Origin: Bordetella parapertussis
GTDB lineage: Bacteria; Pseudomonadota; Gammaproteobacteria; Burkholderiales; Burkholderiaceae_C
Length of the DNA: 16,132 nucleotides
NCBI GenBank assembly: GCA_945878355.1
Contig: CAMCTC010000103.1
Span: forward strand, 1 to 16,132
Direction: 5' to 3'
Shown here: positions 1 to 5,553 of the stretch, in pieces
How the letters are laid out: each line of letters begins with the position of its first letter
Numbering within the stretch: position 1 is the first letter of the stretch
Made by a program: the position numbers and the translations under genes
Notes under the pieces: model-generated
The model's input: the letters and a program-made list of their open reading frames with translations, nothing else
Databases searched by the model: none
What the model was told of the DNA's origin: nothing

Positions 1-2
1 GG

Positions 3-140
3 CATTACAAGAACGTCCACAGCGACATCGGCCAACTCGTCGAGTGGATGGCGGTCGAGCGTGCGGCAGATGGTCAGGTCAGCGTGCCCTGGTCTGAGAT
101 TGTGTTGGACATGAAACTGCCCGAGCGCGTCGCGGCCTGA
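3..140 (+). CDS. 3' end of an unidentified gene (partial, 45 codons)
   Basis: Reading in frame 3 from the left edge gives an open stretch of 45 residues closed by TGA at 138-140. It begins HYKNVHSDIGQLVEWMAVER and ends with LPERVAA. The frame is open right up to the window edge, so the gene starts outside. Residue composition is ordinary for a soluble protein, mixed charged and hydrophobic with two Trp, and there is no membrane segment. I do not recognise the family. It is separated by 316 bp from the histidine kinase and there is no reason to link it to cellulose synthesis. It could also be the tail of a decayed gene, because the next 200 bp look degenerate. Confidence 0.5.
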   Translation, partial: HYKNVHSDIGQLVEWMAVERAADGQVSVPWSEIVLDMKLPERVAA

Positions 141-456
141 AGTCCTTGCTGGCTTCAAGCCGGCCTGCAGCCAAGTTGCTGAGCGCCGACCCAGTCGGTC
201 ATACCATCGGCGGTCCCGGCGCCGACCTCGATCCGGTCGCGTTCAGGGTCGGTTAGATCGTGTCTGCGCACGCCATGGACTGGCCCATCCAGCTCAGCCT
301 GAACCGGCGCGGCATTGAGCACGGCAAGGGCCATGCGAACCGGCTTTGGTGCCGGCGAGGGTCAACCTAAGTATCGAGACCAGGTCTTGCGACGTGGTTT
401 GCGGGTACCGTCGCCTCATCGTCTCCAGGCGTCCTCAGCGCGCGCCATCCCACCCC
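141..456. other. 316-bp intergenic region upstream of the histidine kinase gene
   Basis: This stretch separates the partial left-edge gene from the chosen kinase start at 457. It contains the possible transposase remnant on the minus strand and, at 371-378, the box GTATCGAG. That box differs by one base from the GTATCGAC boxes in front of bcsD. Directly after it is an 11-bp palindrome AGACCAGGTCT (377-387). I see no clear -35/-10 pair and no RNA gene. A kinase start at the TTG at 346 would place part of this region inside the coding sequence. Confidence 0.4.
155..334 (-). pseudogene. possible decayed IS5-type transposase N-terminus (59 codons)
   Basis: On the minus strand an ATG at 334-332 opens 59 codons ending in TGA at 157-155. 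The middle reads VRRHDLTDPERDRIE, which resembles the start of many IS5-family transposases (RHDLTD.EW..IEPLLP). The similarity stops immediately afterwards: the expected proline-rich PLLP segment is missing and the frame closes within about 30 residues. No terminal inverted repeats or target duplication could be matched around it. The best reading is a small fragment left by an old insertion; a chance resemblance over about 12 residues is quite possible. Confidence 0.25.
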
Positions 457-2322
457 ATGTCGCCACAGATGTCGCCCCCTCTGCATGCTCAGGCCCTTGC
501 TGCCCCGGCTGAACAGGCCCTGTCGCCCGAGGCGCTGGCCATGCGCGATGCCCAGGTGCAACTCGACAGCCTCAAGCTTCTGCTGCAGAGCAGCGCGAGC
601 CCGTTGCTTGGCCAGTGGCTGGTGGCCGCAGCGCTGGCCTGGTTCTGTTGGCGCCCCGGCGCCACCGGGAACTGGCTCTTGGTGTGGCTGGCTGGTCTGG
701 GTCTGTGCACGGCCGCGACGCTCCGCTTGGCACTGCCTTATCGACGCCGCCCGCCAGACCTGCAGGACCTGGCACGCTTCAAGCGTTTGAATCGTGGCGT
801 CGCCGCGATCGCCATCGCCGGCGGACTGATCTGGGCGATCGGTGTGGCGCTGATGTGGTTCGGTGCAACGGAGCAGATGATTTCTGTGCTGGCCATCAGC
901 CTGGTGGGCCTGACCTACCTGGCGACCCATTCGCTGCAGCTGAAGCTGCCCGCTTATTTCGGCTTCACCACGCCGCTGTGGTGCAGCGTGCTGGCCCAGG
1001 TGCTGTTGCTGCGGTCGGAATTTTGGTCCTGGAAGGCTTTGTTCGTCGTCATGTACTGGGCGGGTAGTGCTGCGTTCGCGGTGGTCGGCCATCGCCGCTA
1101 TGCGATCCTGCTGCAGCAGCGCTGGCTGTTGTCGCGGCAGGCCAGCGAACTGCAGCGCCAGACCCAGCGCGCCGAGCAGGCCTTGTCGGCCAAGAGTCGT
1201 CTGCTCGCCGCCGCCAGCCATGACCTGTACCAACCGGTGCATGCGCTGGCGCTGCTCGTGGGCGCGCTGCGCCGGCGCCCGCCCGAGCGCGAGAGTTTGC
1301 GCTTGATCGACCACCTGGAGAACACGGTGCAGGCGATGGCAGCGCAGTTCGGTTCGCTGCTCGACTTGTCCAGGCTGGAGTCCGGCGGACTGCGGCCCGA
1401 GCCACGCGCCTTCGACCTGTGGCCGCTGCTCGAGCGGGTCGCTGCCGATGAGGCCTTGCTGGCCGGGCGCAAGGGGCTGCGCCTGCGGCTGAAGGCAGCG
1501 ACCCGGCAGGCCGAAGGCCCGCTGGTGCTGCAGACCGATCCCGTGCTGCTCGAACGCATCCTGCGCAACCTGACCGCGAATGCGGTGCGCTACACCGAGC
1601 GGGGCGGCGTGCAGGTGTGCGTTCGCAACACCATCGCGGGTCTGGTGATCCAGGTCGCCGACAGCGGTATCGGCATCGAACCGGCGCGCCAGGCCAGCAT
1701 CTTTGAGGAGTTCGTCCAAGGGCATGGCGAGGGGCCTGGCCGGCGCGCCGGATTGGGCCTGGGGCTGACCATCGTGCGCCAACTCGTTGACTTGCTGGGC
1801 CTGCAGCTGCGGATGCGCTCGCGTCCCGGGCGTGGCACGGTCTTTCGGCTGCGTCTGCCGCTGCCACTGCCGCTGGGCCGTGACGGTGGCCCGCTCGCAT
1901 CGGGCGATGGCCTGGAGCCGGCGCCGGGTGCGCTGGTGCTGGTGGTCGCCGACGATGCCGCAACCCGCGCTGGCCTGACCTCTCTGCTGGCATCTTGGGG
2001 TCTGGAAGTGGTGGCCGCGGCCAACGCCGCCGATCTGTGGCCCAAGCTGCTGGCCTTTCCCGACGTGCCCGACTTGATCATCATGGACCTGCGCATGGAC
2101 GACGAGGCTGATGGGCCGGCCGTGATCGACCGCTTGCGCGAAGAGTACAACCAGCAGATTCCAGCGCTGCTGGTGAGCGCTGACCTGTCACCCTTGCGCT
2201 TGAAGCAGGCGCTTGCCAAGGGCCTCGTGCTGCTCGACAAGCCGCCGTCGCCGCGTTCGCTTGAGCAGGCCGTTGCCGCAGCGCTGGCGCCTCGATGGAC
2301 CGCAGCAGCACCGCTGCCCTGA
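457..2322 (+). CDS. membrane-bound hybrid sensor histidine kinase with C-terminal receiver domain
   Basis: Predicted inner-membrane sensor kinase, 621 residues from the ATG at 457. About six hydrophobic segments fill residues 50-215, with no large periplasmic domain, so the signal is probably sensed in or near the membrane. A HisKA helix follows, with the phospho-acceptor His255 in AAASHDLYQP; Tyr sits where many relatives have Arg. The HATPase domain shows N375 (N-box), D402 in VADSGIGI (G1) and GLGLGLTIV near 432 (G2). The C-terminal receiver has D544 in IIMDLRM and K595 in LLDKPPSP. No HPt domain is present. The start is uncertain: in-frame TTG 346, ATG 469 and ATG 541 are alternatives, and none has a strong ribosome binding site. 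It converges with the LuxR-type regulator, which is the obvious candidate partner; the signal is unknown. Confidence 0.9.
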   Translation: MSPQMSPPLHAQALAAPAEQALSPEALAMRDAQVQLDSLKLLLQSSASPLLGQWLVAAALAWFCWRPGATGNWLLVWLAGLGLCTAATLRLALPYRRRPPDLQDLARFKRLNRGVAAIAIAGGLIWAIGVALMWFGATEQMISVLAISLVGLTYLATHSLQLKLPAYFGFTTPLWCSVLAQVLLLRSEFWSWKALFVVMYWAGSAAFAVVGHRRYAILLQQRWLLSRQASELQRQTQRAEQALSAKSRLLAAASHDLYQPVHALALLVGALRRRPPERESLRLIDHLENTVQAMAAQFGSLLDLSRLESGGLRPEPRAFDLWPLLERVAADEALLAGRKGLRLRLKAATRQAEGPLVLQTDPVLLERILRNLTANAVRYTERGGVQVCVRNTIAGLVIQVADSGIGIEPARQASIFEEFVQGHGEGPGRRAGLGLGLTIVRQLVDLLGLQLRMRSRPGRGTVFRLRLPLPLPLGRDGGPLASGDGLEPAPGALVLVVADDAATRAGLTSLLASWGLEVVAAANAADLWPKLLAFPDVPDLIIMDLRMDDEADGPAVIDRLREEYNQQIPALLVSADLSPLRLKQALAKGLVLLDKPPSPRSLEQAVAAALAPRWTAAAPLP

Positions 2323-2390
2323 GCGCCGCTGCCTTGATCGCCATCCATGCGGCGCCTGGTCAAGCCCTCAGGGCAGCAGCCCTGCTGCCC
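2323..2390. terminator. possible bidirectional terminator between convergent kinase and regulator genes
   Basis: Two dyads occupy the convergent junction. GCGCCGC at 2323-2329 pairs with GCGGCGC at 2349-2355 (7 bp, 19-nt loop), starting right after the kinase stop. GGGCAGCAG at 2371-2379 pairs with CTGCTGCCC at 2382-2390 (9 bp, 2-nt spacer), overlapping the last codons of the regulator. Neither is followed by a clear T-run on either strand, so classic Rho-independent termination is not demonstrated. The stem overlapping the regulator's 3' end could also be simple codon bias. Confidence 0.3.
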
Positions 2391-3000
2391 GCGCTGCCTG
2401 GATAGCCTGCACCCGGTTGACCGTGCCCAAGGCCTTGAAGATCGCTGTCAGGTGGCCTTTCACGGTCTGTTCCTCCAGCCCCAGGCGTCGCGCCACAGAC
2501 TTGTTGGGCTCTCCGCTGCCGACCAGGCGCAGCACCTCCAGCTGGCGCTCGGTGAGCGTGCCTGAAGTGTCGGCGCTGGGCCATGGCGGCGCTGCGTTCA
2601 GCATCAGCGGCGGCAGGTAGACCTGCCCCGCCATCACCAGGCGCAGGGCGTTGACCAGCGTCGTGTAACTGGCTGACTTGGGGCAATAACCGGCAGCGCC
2701 CGCTGCCATCGCCTGGCGCACATCGGCCGGTGACTCGGAGGCCGACAGCATCAGCACCGGCAGCGTGGGGTGGCGCAGCCGCAGAGACTCGACCACTTGC
2801 AGGCCTGACATCCCGGGCAGGTTCAGATCGACCAGCGCCGCGGCAAAGCCCATGCCAGAGGCGGCTTGTTGATCGGCCCATTCGAGCGCCTGCGCCCCTG
2901 CGCTGGCATGGCGCAGTTGCGCATCGACGTGCAACTCGCGCAGCGCTGCGGCAACGCCCTCGCGCATGTAAGGATGGTCGTCGACGAGTAGGAACTCCAT
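2368..3000 (-). CDS. LuxR/NarL-type response regulator
   Basis: Predicted cytoplasmic DNA-binding response regulator, 210 residues. The receiver domain (about 1-120) has the acidic pair D7/D8 in LLVDDHP, the phospho-acceptor D58 in ALVDLNLPGMSG and the conserved Lys108 in GYCPKSA. A LuxR-type helix-turn-helix occupies about 148-205 (LTERQLEVLRLV, then SVARRLGLEEQTVKGHL). The ATG at 3000-2998 is chosen because the protein then begins exactly at the receiver's first strand; longer in-frame starts would run through the intergenic region. It lies tail-to-tail with the hybrid kinase and head-to-head with bcsD. Inference: it is phosphorylated by the neighbouring kinase and controls the cellulose operon and possibly its own gene. 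The repeated boxes between it and bcsD are natural candidate sites. Confidence 0.9.
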   Translation of the reverse strand: MEFLLVDDHPYMREGVAAALRELHVDAQLRHASAGAQALEWADQQAASGMGFAAALVDLNLPGMSGLQVVESLRLRHPTLPVLMLSASESPADVRQAMAAGAAGYCPKSASYTTLVNALRLVMAGQVYLPPLMLNAAPPWPSADTSGTLTERQLEVLRLVGSGEPNKSVARRLGLEEQTVKGHLTAIFKALGTVNRVQAIQAARAAGLLP

Positions 3001-3076
3001 GTCTCGATGATACGTTCCAGGGCAGCGCTCAGCCGGTGCTACCGAGGCGAAGCAGCGTCCGAAATCGCCCTGCCAG

Positions 3077-3130
3077 AGGGTCGATTTCGAGTCGCCTAGA
3101 TACCAAAGTATCGACTGGGGTATCGACCCT
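3077..3130. promoter_or_regulatory. nested inverted and direct repeats with GTATCGAC boxes (candidate operator)
   Basis: The outer arms AGGGTCGAT (3077-3085) and ATCGACCCT (3122-3130) are perfect inverted copies. Inside them AGTCG (3090-3094) plus GATAC (3099-3103) pair with GTATCGACT (3108-3116), leaving a five-base bulge and a CAAA loop. As DNA this also gives direct repeats GTATCGAC at 3108-3115 and 3120-3127, spaced 12 bp apart, about one helical turn. That arrangement suits a dimeric regulator binding one face of the helix; the divergent LuxR-type regulator is the simplest candidate. A structured RNA element cannot be excluded because the transcription start is unknown. Confidence 0.45.
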
Positions 3131-3264
3131 TTCGGCGTCCTGTAGCGCGACCGGGGTGGGTCGAGAAGCGCCAAGTAAGTCCTGATTGCATTTGCCCTTG
3201 ATCGGCAAAATGTTTGCATGCAGATTGCAGTGGCACCGCAGCGCAGGTGTCTGCAGCAAGAGCA

Positions 3265-3301
3265 CCGGTTGGGACGGGTCGGCAAGGCCTGACCCCACCG
3301 G
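3265..3301 (+). promoter_or_regulatory. leader hairpin just upstream of bcsD
   Basis: CCGGT (3265-3269) pairs with ACCGG (3297-3301). Within it, GGGTC and GGC (3276-3283) pair with GCC (3287-3289) and GACCC (3291-3295), leaving a single bulged T and an AAG loop. The structure ends about 20 nt before the bcsD ribosome binding site and does not cover it. It could stabilise the operon mRNA or bind a regulator. It does not show the conserved features of a GEMM c-di-GMP riboswitch. Confidence 0.35.
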
Positions 3302-3334
3302 ACAGAGCCAATCCTCAACACAGGAATTTTCACC

Positions 3335-3805
3335 ATGACGCCAAACCGAAACGTCGATTACAAGATCCACCGCGACACCTCCAAGCAGTGGCGGCGCTTG
3401 CTGGCCGCGATGGCGCAGGAGATGACCAGCGGCGAGCCCTACGACGCCTGCCATGCCTTCAGCCATCGCGCCGGCATGCGCTACGCGGAGCAATCGCTGC
3501 TGCCCGATTGCAACAGCCTCGAGGAATTGGAGGCGGCCATCAACGCTCGGTGGAAGCTGATGGACTGGGGTTGGATCAACCTGGTCGATCAAGGGAATTC
3601 GCTGCTGATCGTTCACCACAGTGCCAACAATGGTCAGTTGCTGGCCGACGCCTTCGGCGAGGACGGCGATGGCTGGGTGCCGGGCTTTCTGGCGGGCGTC
3701 TACCAGCAATGGCTGGCCGGTGTGGGTGCCAGCGAGCGGCTGCGGGTCAAAGCCGTCGCGCCGGTGGACGAGTTCGGCACGATCGAGTTCGATCTGAGCC
3801 GCTGA
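3335..3805 (+). CDS. bcsD: cellulose synthase subunit D (BcsD)
   Basis: Predicted periplasmic subunit that lines up nascent glucan chains during export, 156 residues, the same size as the Komagataeibacter protein. The sequence is of the CesD type: FSHRAGMRYAEQ near the N-terminus, then LEELEAAINARWKLMDWGW, an ILLIVHHS-like strand (written SLLIVHHS here) and FLAGVYQQWLAGVGASERL near the end. There is no signal peptide, as is usual for this family. The start is fixed by AGGAA at 3322-3326, eight bases before the ATG. It is the first gene of the operon, whereas in Komagataeibacter bcsD comes after bcsC. Its presence points to ordered, possibly ribbon-like, cellulose rather than the pEtN-type material made by BcsEFG operons. 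Confidence 0.93.
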   Translation: MTPNRNVDYKIHRDTSKQWRRLLAAMAQEMTSGEPYDACHAFSHRAGMRYAEQSLLPDCNSLEELEAAINARWKLMDWGWINLVDQGNSLLIVHHSANNGQLLADAFGEDGDGWVPGFLAGVYQQWLAGVGASERLRVKAVAPVDEFGTIEFDLSR

Positions 3806-3815
3806 GGATTCAACC

Positions 3816-4430
3816 ATGGGAATCCAAATGGCCATCGCAACAGACATCTCGGGCCTTGAGTTGGCCATCGGCAGCGATCTCGCGGCCTACCAGGAAATCG
3901 TGCGCGACGAGAAGTCGGCGAATTGCCGCGCACGTTGGCCGCTGCTGGCGCAGACCGCGATCGTTGAATCGGCGGGGCACTCCGCCGCGACGGATCTCGT
4001 GACGGTCATCGGCCAGCGCAGCGGCGTGGGCGACAGTTTGGCCGCGAGGGCGGCTGCTCGCTTCGACGGCGTCGTCCGTCCGGGCGCCGCCGCATCGGGT
4101 GCTGCACCGATTGCCGTAGCTTGCGTCGCATCGCCTGTTGCCCGGGTTGTCGTGCCGGCGGCGCTTGCCAGCGCCTTGCCAGACCGGGTTGCGCCGGCCA
4201 TGCTGTCGGTGGTCCCGCGGGTTGGTACCCCACCGAGCGCGGTGCTCAGGCTGAAGGCGGTGCCGGTGTCGCCAACGCGCGCACCGGCGCGAGCGGCGCC
4301 GCAAATGCCTGGCATCGCCAGAACAGCTGCGAGTGCGGTCGTTGCGCATGCCGGGTCCCAGTCTGGCCTGGGTGATCTGTTCAGGCGCCTGGACGCACCC
4401 AAGCAGCGCGGCACCGTCGCACTGCGTTGA
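3816..4430 (+). CDS. bcsP: BcsP-like accessory protein with a BcsR-like N-terminal motif
   Basis: Small accessory protein of 204 residues, 10 bp after bcsD. Its GAGGA ribosome binding site (3804-3808) overlaps the bcsD stop. The N-terminal part (about 15-50) contains DLAAYQEIVR and then RWPLLAQTA at 40-48, which resembles the RWPLLAEFA end of the small enterobacterial BcsR. Residues about 85-175 are Ala/Pro/Val-rich and low in complexity, probably disordered. The last 20 residues hold LGDLFRRLD, a short conserved-looking tail of the kind found in BcsP/BcsO-type proteins. No membrane segment or signal peptide is seen. Position directly before bcsQ matches betaproteobacterial BcsP. Function is not established; an adaptor between BcsQ and the synthase is an inference. 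ATG 3828 is an alternative start. Confidence 0.65.
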   Translation: MGIQMAIATDISGLELAIGSDLAAYQEIVRDEKSANCRARWPLLAQTAIVESAGHSAATDLVTVIGQRSGVGDSLAARAAARFDGVVRPGAAASGAAPIAVACVASPVARVVVPAALASALPDRVAPAMLSVVPRVGTPPSAVLRLKAVPVSPTRAPARAAPQMPGIARTAASAVVAHAGSQSGLGDLFRRLDAPKQRGTVALR

Positions 4431-4776
4431 ACCGCGGGCGGGCCCTGCTGCCCGCCCACCGCTGGCGCTCGTCGCCGCCCAAGGCTCTGCATCAGAGGTC
4501 CTTGGACTCGCTGCTGCCTCGTTGGATATTGCTGTCATGAACCATTCGATTCACGCGCCTGTAAAGTCGCTAGCCTATTCAGTTATAAAAGCGATCAACT
4601 CGATCGTCGAAATTGCTTTCAGACTGCTGCGTTTCATGAGCCTGTCGGTCGTTTCCGCAGCGCAGTCAATCGGGCGCCAGCAGCCGATGCATCGCCCGAT
4701 TCATTCATCCCCCGCTCCTCCGCTGCCAGCTGCGTGCAGTGGCGAGCAGTTTCGAATTGCCAAAGGACCCAACACC
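4431..4776 (+). other. 346-bp gap between bcsP and bcsQ with hairpin and AT-rich stretch
   Basis: This is the only long break in the operon. Immediately after the bcsP stop, GGGCGGGC (4436-4443) pairs with GCCCGCCC (4450-4457) around a 6-nt loop; no T-run follows. The stretch 4520-4620 is much more AT-rich than its surroundings and contains TATAAA at 4584-4589, a possible -10, but no matching -35. The bcsQ frame stays open through the region, with an ATG at 4537 that would add 80 residues. That extension (hydrophobic SIVEIAFRLLRFMSL, then Pro-rich) does not look like a normal BcsQ start. Possible roles are an internal promoter plus partial terminator, or a decayed small gene. Confidence 0.45.
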
Positions 4777-5553
4777 ATGACCATCATCGCCATCGCATCG
4801 ACCAAGGGCGGCGTCGGCAAGACCACCATCAGTGCCAACCTGGGCATGGCGCTGGTGCGCGCGGGCCGGCCTGTGGTGTTGATAGACCTTGATCCGCAAG
4901 ACGCATTGAGGCTGCATTTCAGCGCGGCCCAACCCGACGTCCAGGGCCTGGCGCGTGCTGCCTGCGATGGCACGGATTGGCGGGCTTCGTTGGTCGCCAC
5001 CGCCAGCGGCTGCGATTTGCTGCCCTATGGTCGGGTGAACGAGTTCGGCCGTGAATCGTTCGAGCAACTGTTGCGCGTCCAACCACAGCTGTTGCGAGAC
5101 GGCATTGCCGGGCTGCGACTGCCCGCCGACGCCGTGGTGATTCTCGACACGCCGCCCGGGCCATCGGTCTACCTCAGCCAGGCGCTGACGACCTGCAACA
5201 CCGCGGTCATTGCGCTGTTGTCCGACGCTGCGTCCTACGCCACCTTGCCGATGATGCATGGCCTGCTGCAACGCTATTGCATGGGCCGTCCCGACTTCCG
5301 TGACACCGCTTACCTGATCAACCAGGTCGACAACGCGCGCCAGCTCAACGCCGACGTGGCCCATGTCATGCGCATGCAGTTTGGCGCACGCGCCCTGCCG
5401 CTGGTACACCAGGACCAGGCGATTCCCGAGGCGCTGGCTTGCCACCAGTTCGTCGGCGACTACGACCCGCATTGCCGCGCCACCCAAGACCTGGCGGTGA
5501 TGGCCCAACAGCTTCTCGGCCGCCTGCAGCCCAACCTGGCGAGCACCGCGTGA
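4777..5553 (+). CDS. bcsQ: cellulose biosynthesis ATPase BcsQ (ParA/MinD family)
   Basis: Cytoplasmic P-loop ATPase of 258 residues. It shows the deviant Walker A motif STKGGVGKTT at residues 8-17, LIDLDPQ at 35-41 (D37, D39) and VVILDTPPG around 120-128 with the switch D124. BcsQ is required for cellulose export and helps place the synthase at the cell pole in enterobacteria; in E. coli it forms a regulatory complex with BcsR and BcsE. Here no bcsE is visible, and the BcsP-like protein upstream may take the BcsR role. The ATG at 4777 is preferred because AAAGGA (4762-4767) lies nine bases upstream and the protein then starts right at the first strand. The stop overlaps the GTG start of bcsA. 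Confidence 0.92.
   Translation: MTIIAIASTKGGVGKTTISANLGMALVRAGRPVVLIDLDPQDALRLHFSAAQPDVQGLARAACDGTDWRASLVATASGCDLLPYGRVNEFGRESFEQLLRVQPQLLRDGIAGLRLPADAVVILDTPPGPSVYLSQALTTCNTAVIALLSDAASYATLPMMHGLLQRYCMGRPDFRDTAYLINQVDNARQLNADVAHVMRMQFGARALPLVHQDQAIPEALACHQFVGDYDPHCRATQDLAVMAQQLLGRLQPNLASTA

Larger units (their letters stand above)
3001..3334. promoter_or_regulatory. divergent regulatory region between the response regulator and bcsD
   Basis: These 334 bp must hold the promoters for the cellulose operon (+) and the regulator (-). The stretch around 3095-3230 is visibly less GC-rich than its surroundings. Sub-elements seen are nested GTATCGAC dyads (3077-3130), a TTTGCC/GGCAAA dyad at 3191-3196 and 3204-3209, a TGCATGCA palindrome at 3215-3222 and a leader hairpin (3265-3301). 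TTGATC at 3198-3203 could be a -35 hexamer, but no good -10 follows at the right distance, so I do not call an exact promoter. Confidence 0.6.

Noticed and set aside
346..456. TTG start of the kinase at 346
   Set aside because: Residues added have no domain or membrane features and there is no ribosome binding site; kept only as an alternative.
3001..3334. c-di-GMP (GEMM) riboswitch or sigma-54 promoter before bcsD
   Set aside because: The GEMM core sequence blocks are absent. TGGCAC at 3231-3236 is not followed by TTGC at the required distance.
5439..5549. Upstream extension of bcsA to position 5439
   Set aside because: It would overlap bcsQ by more than 100 bp. The GTG at 5550 overlapping the bcsQ stop is the normal coupled arrangement.
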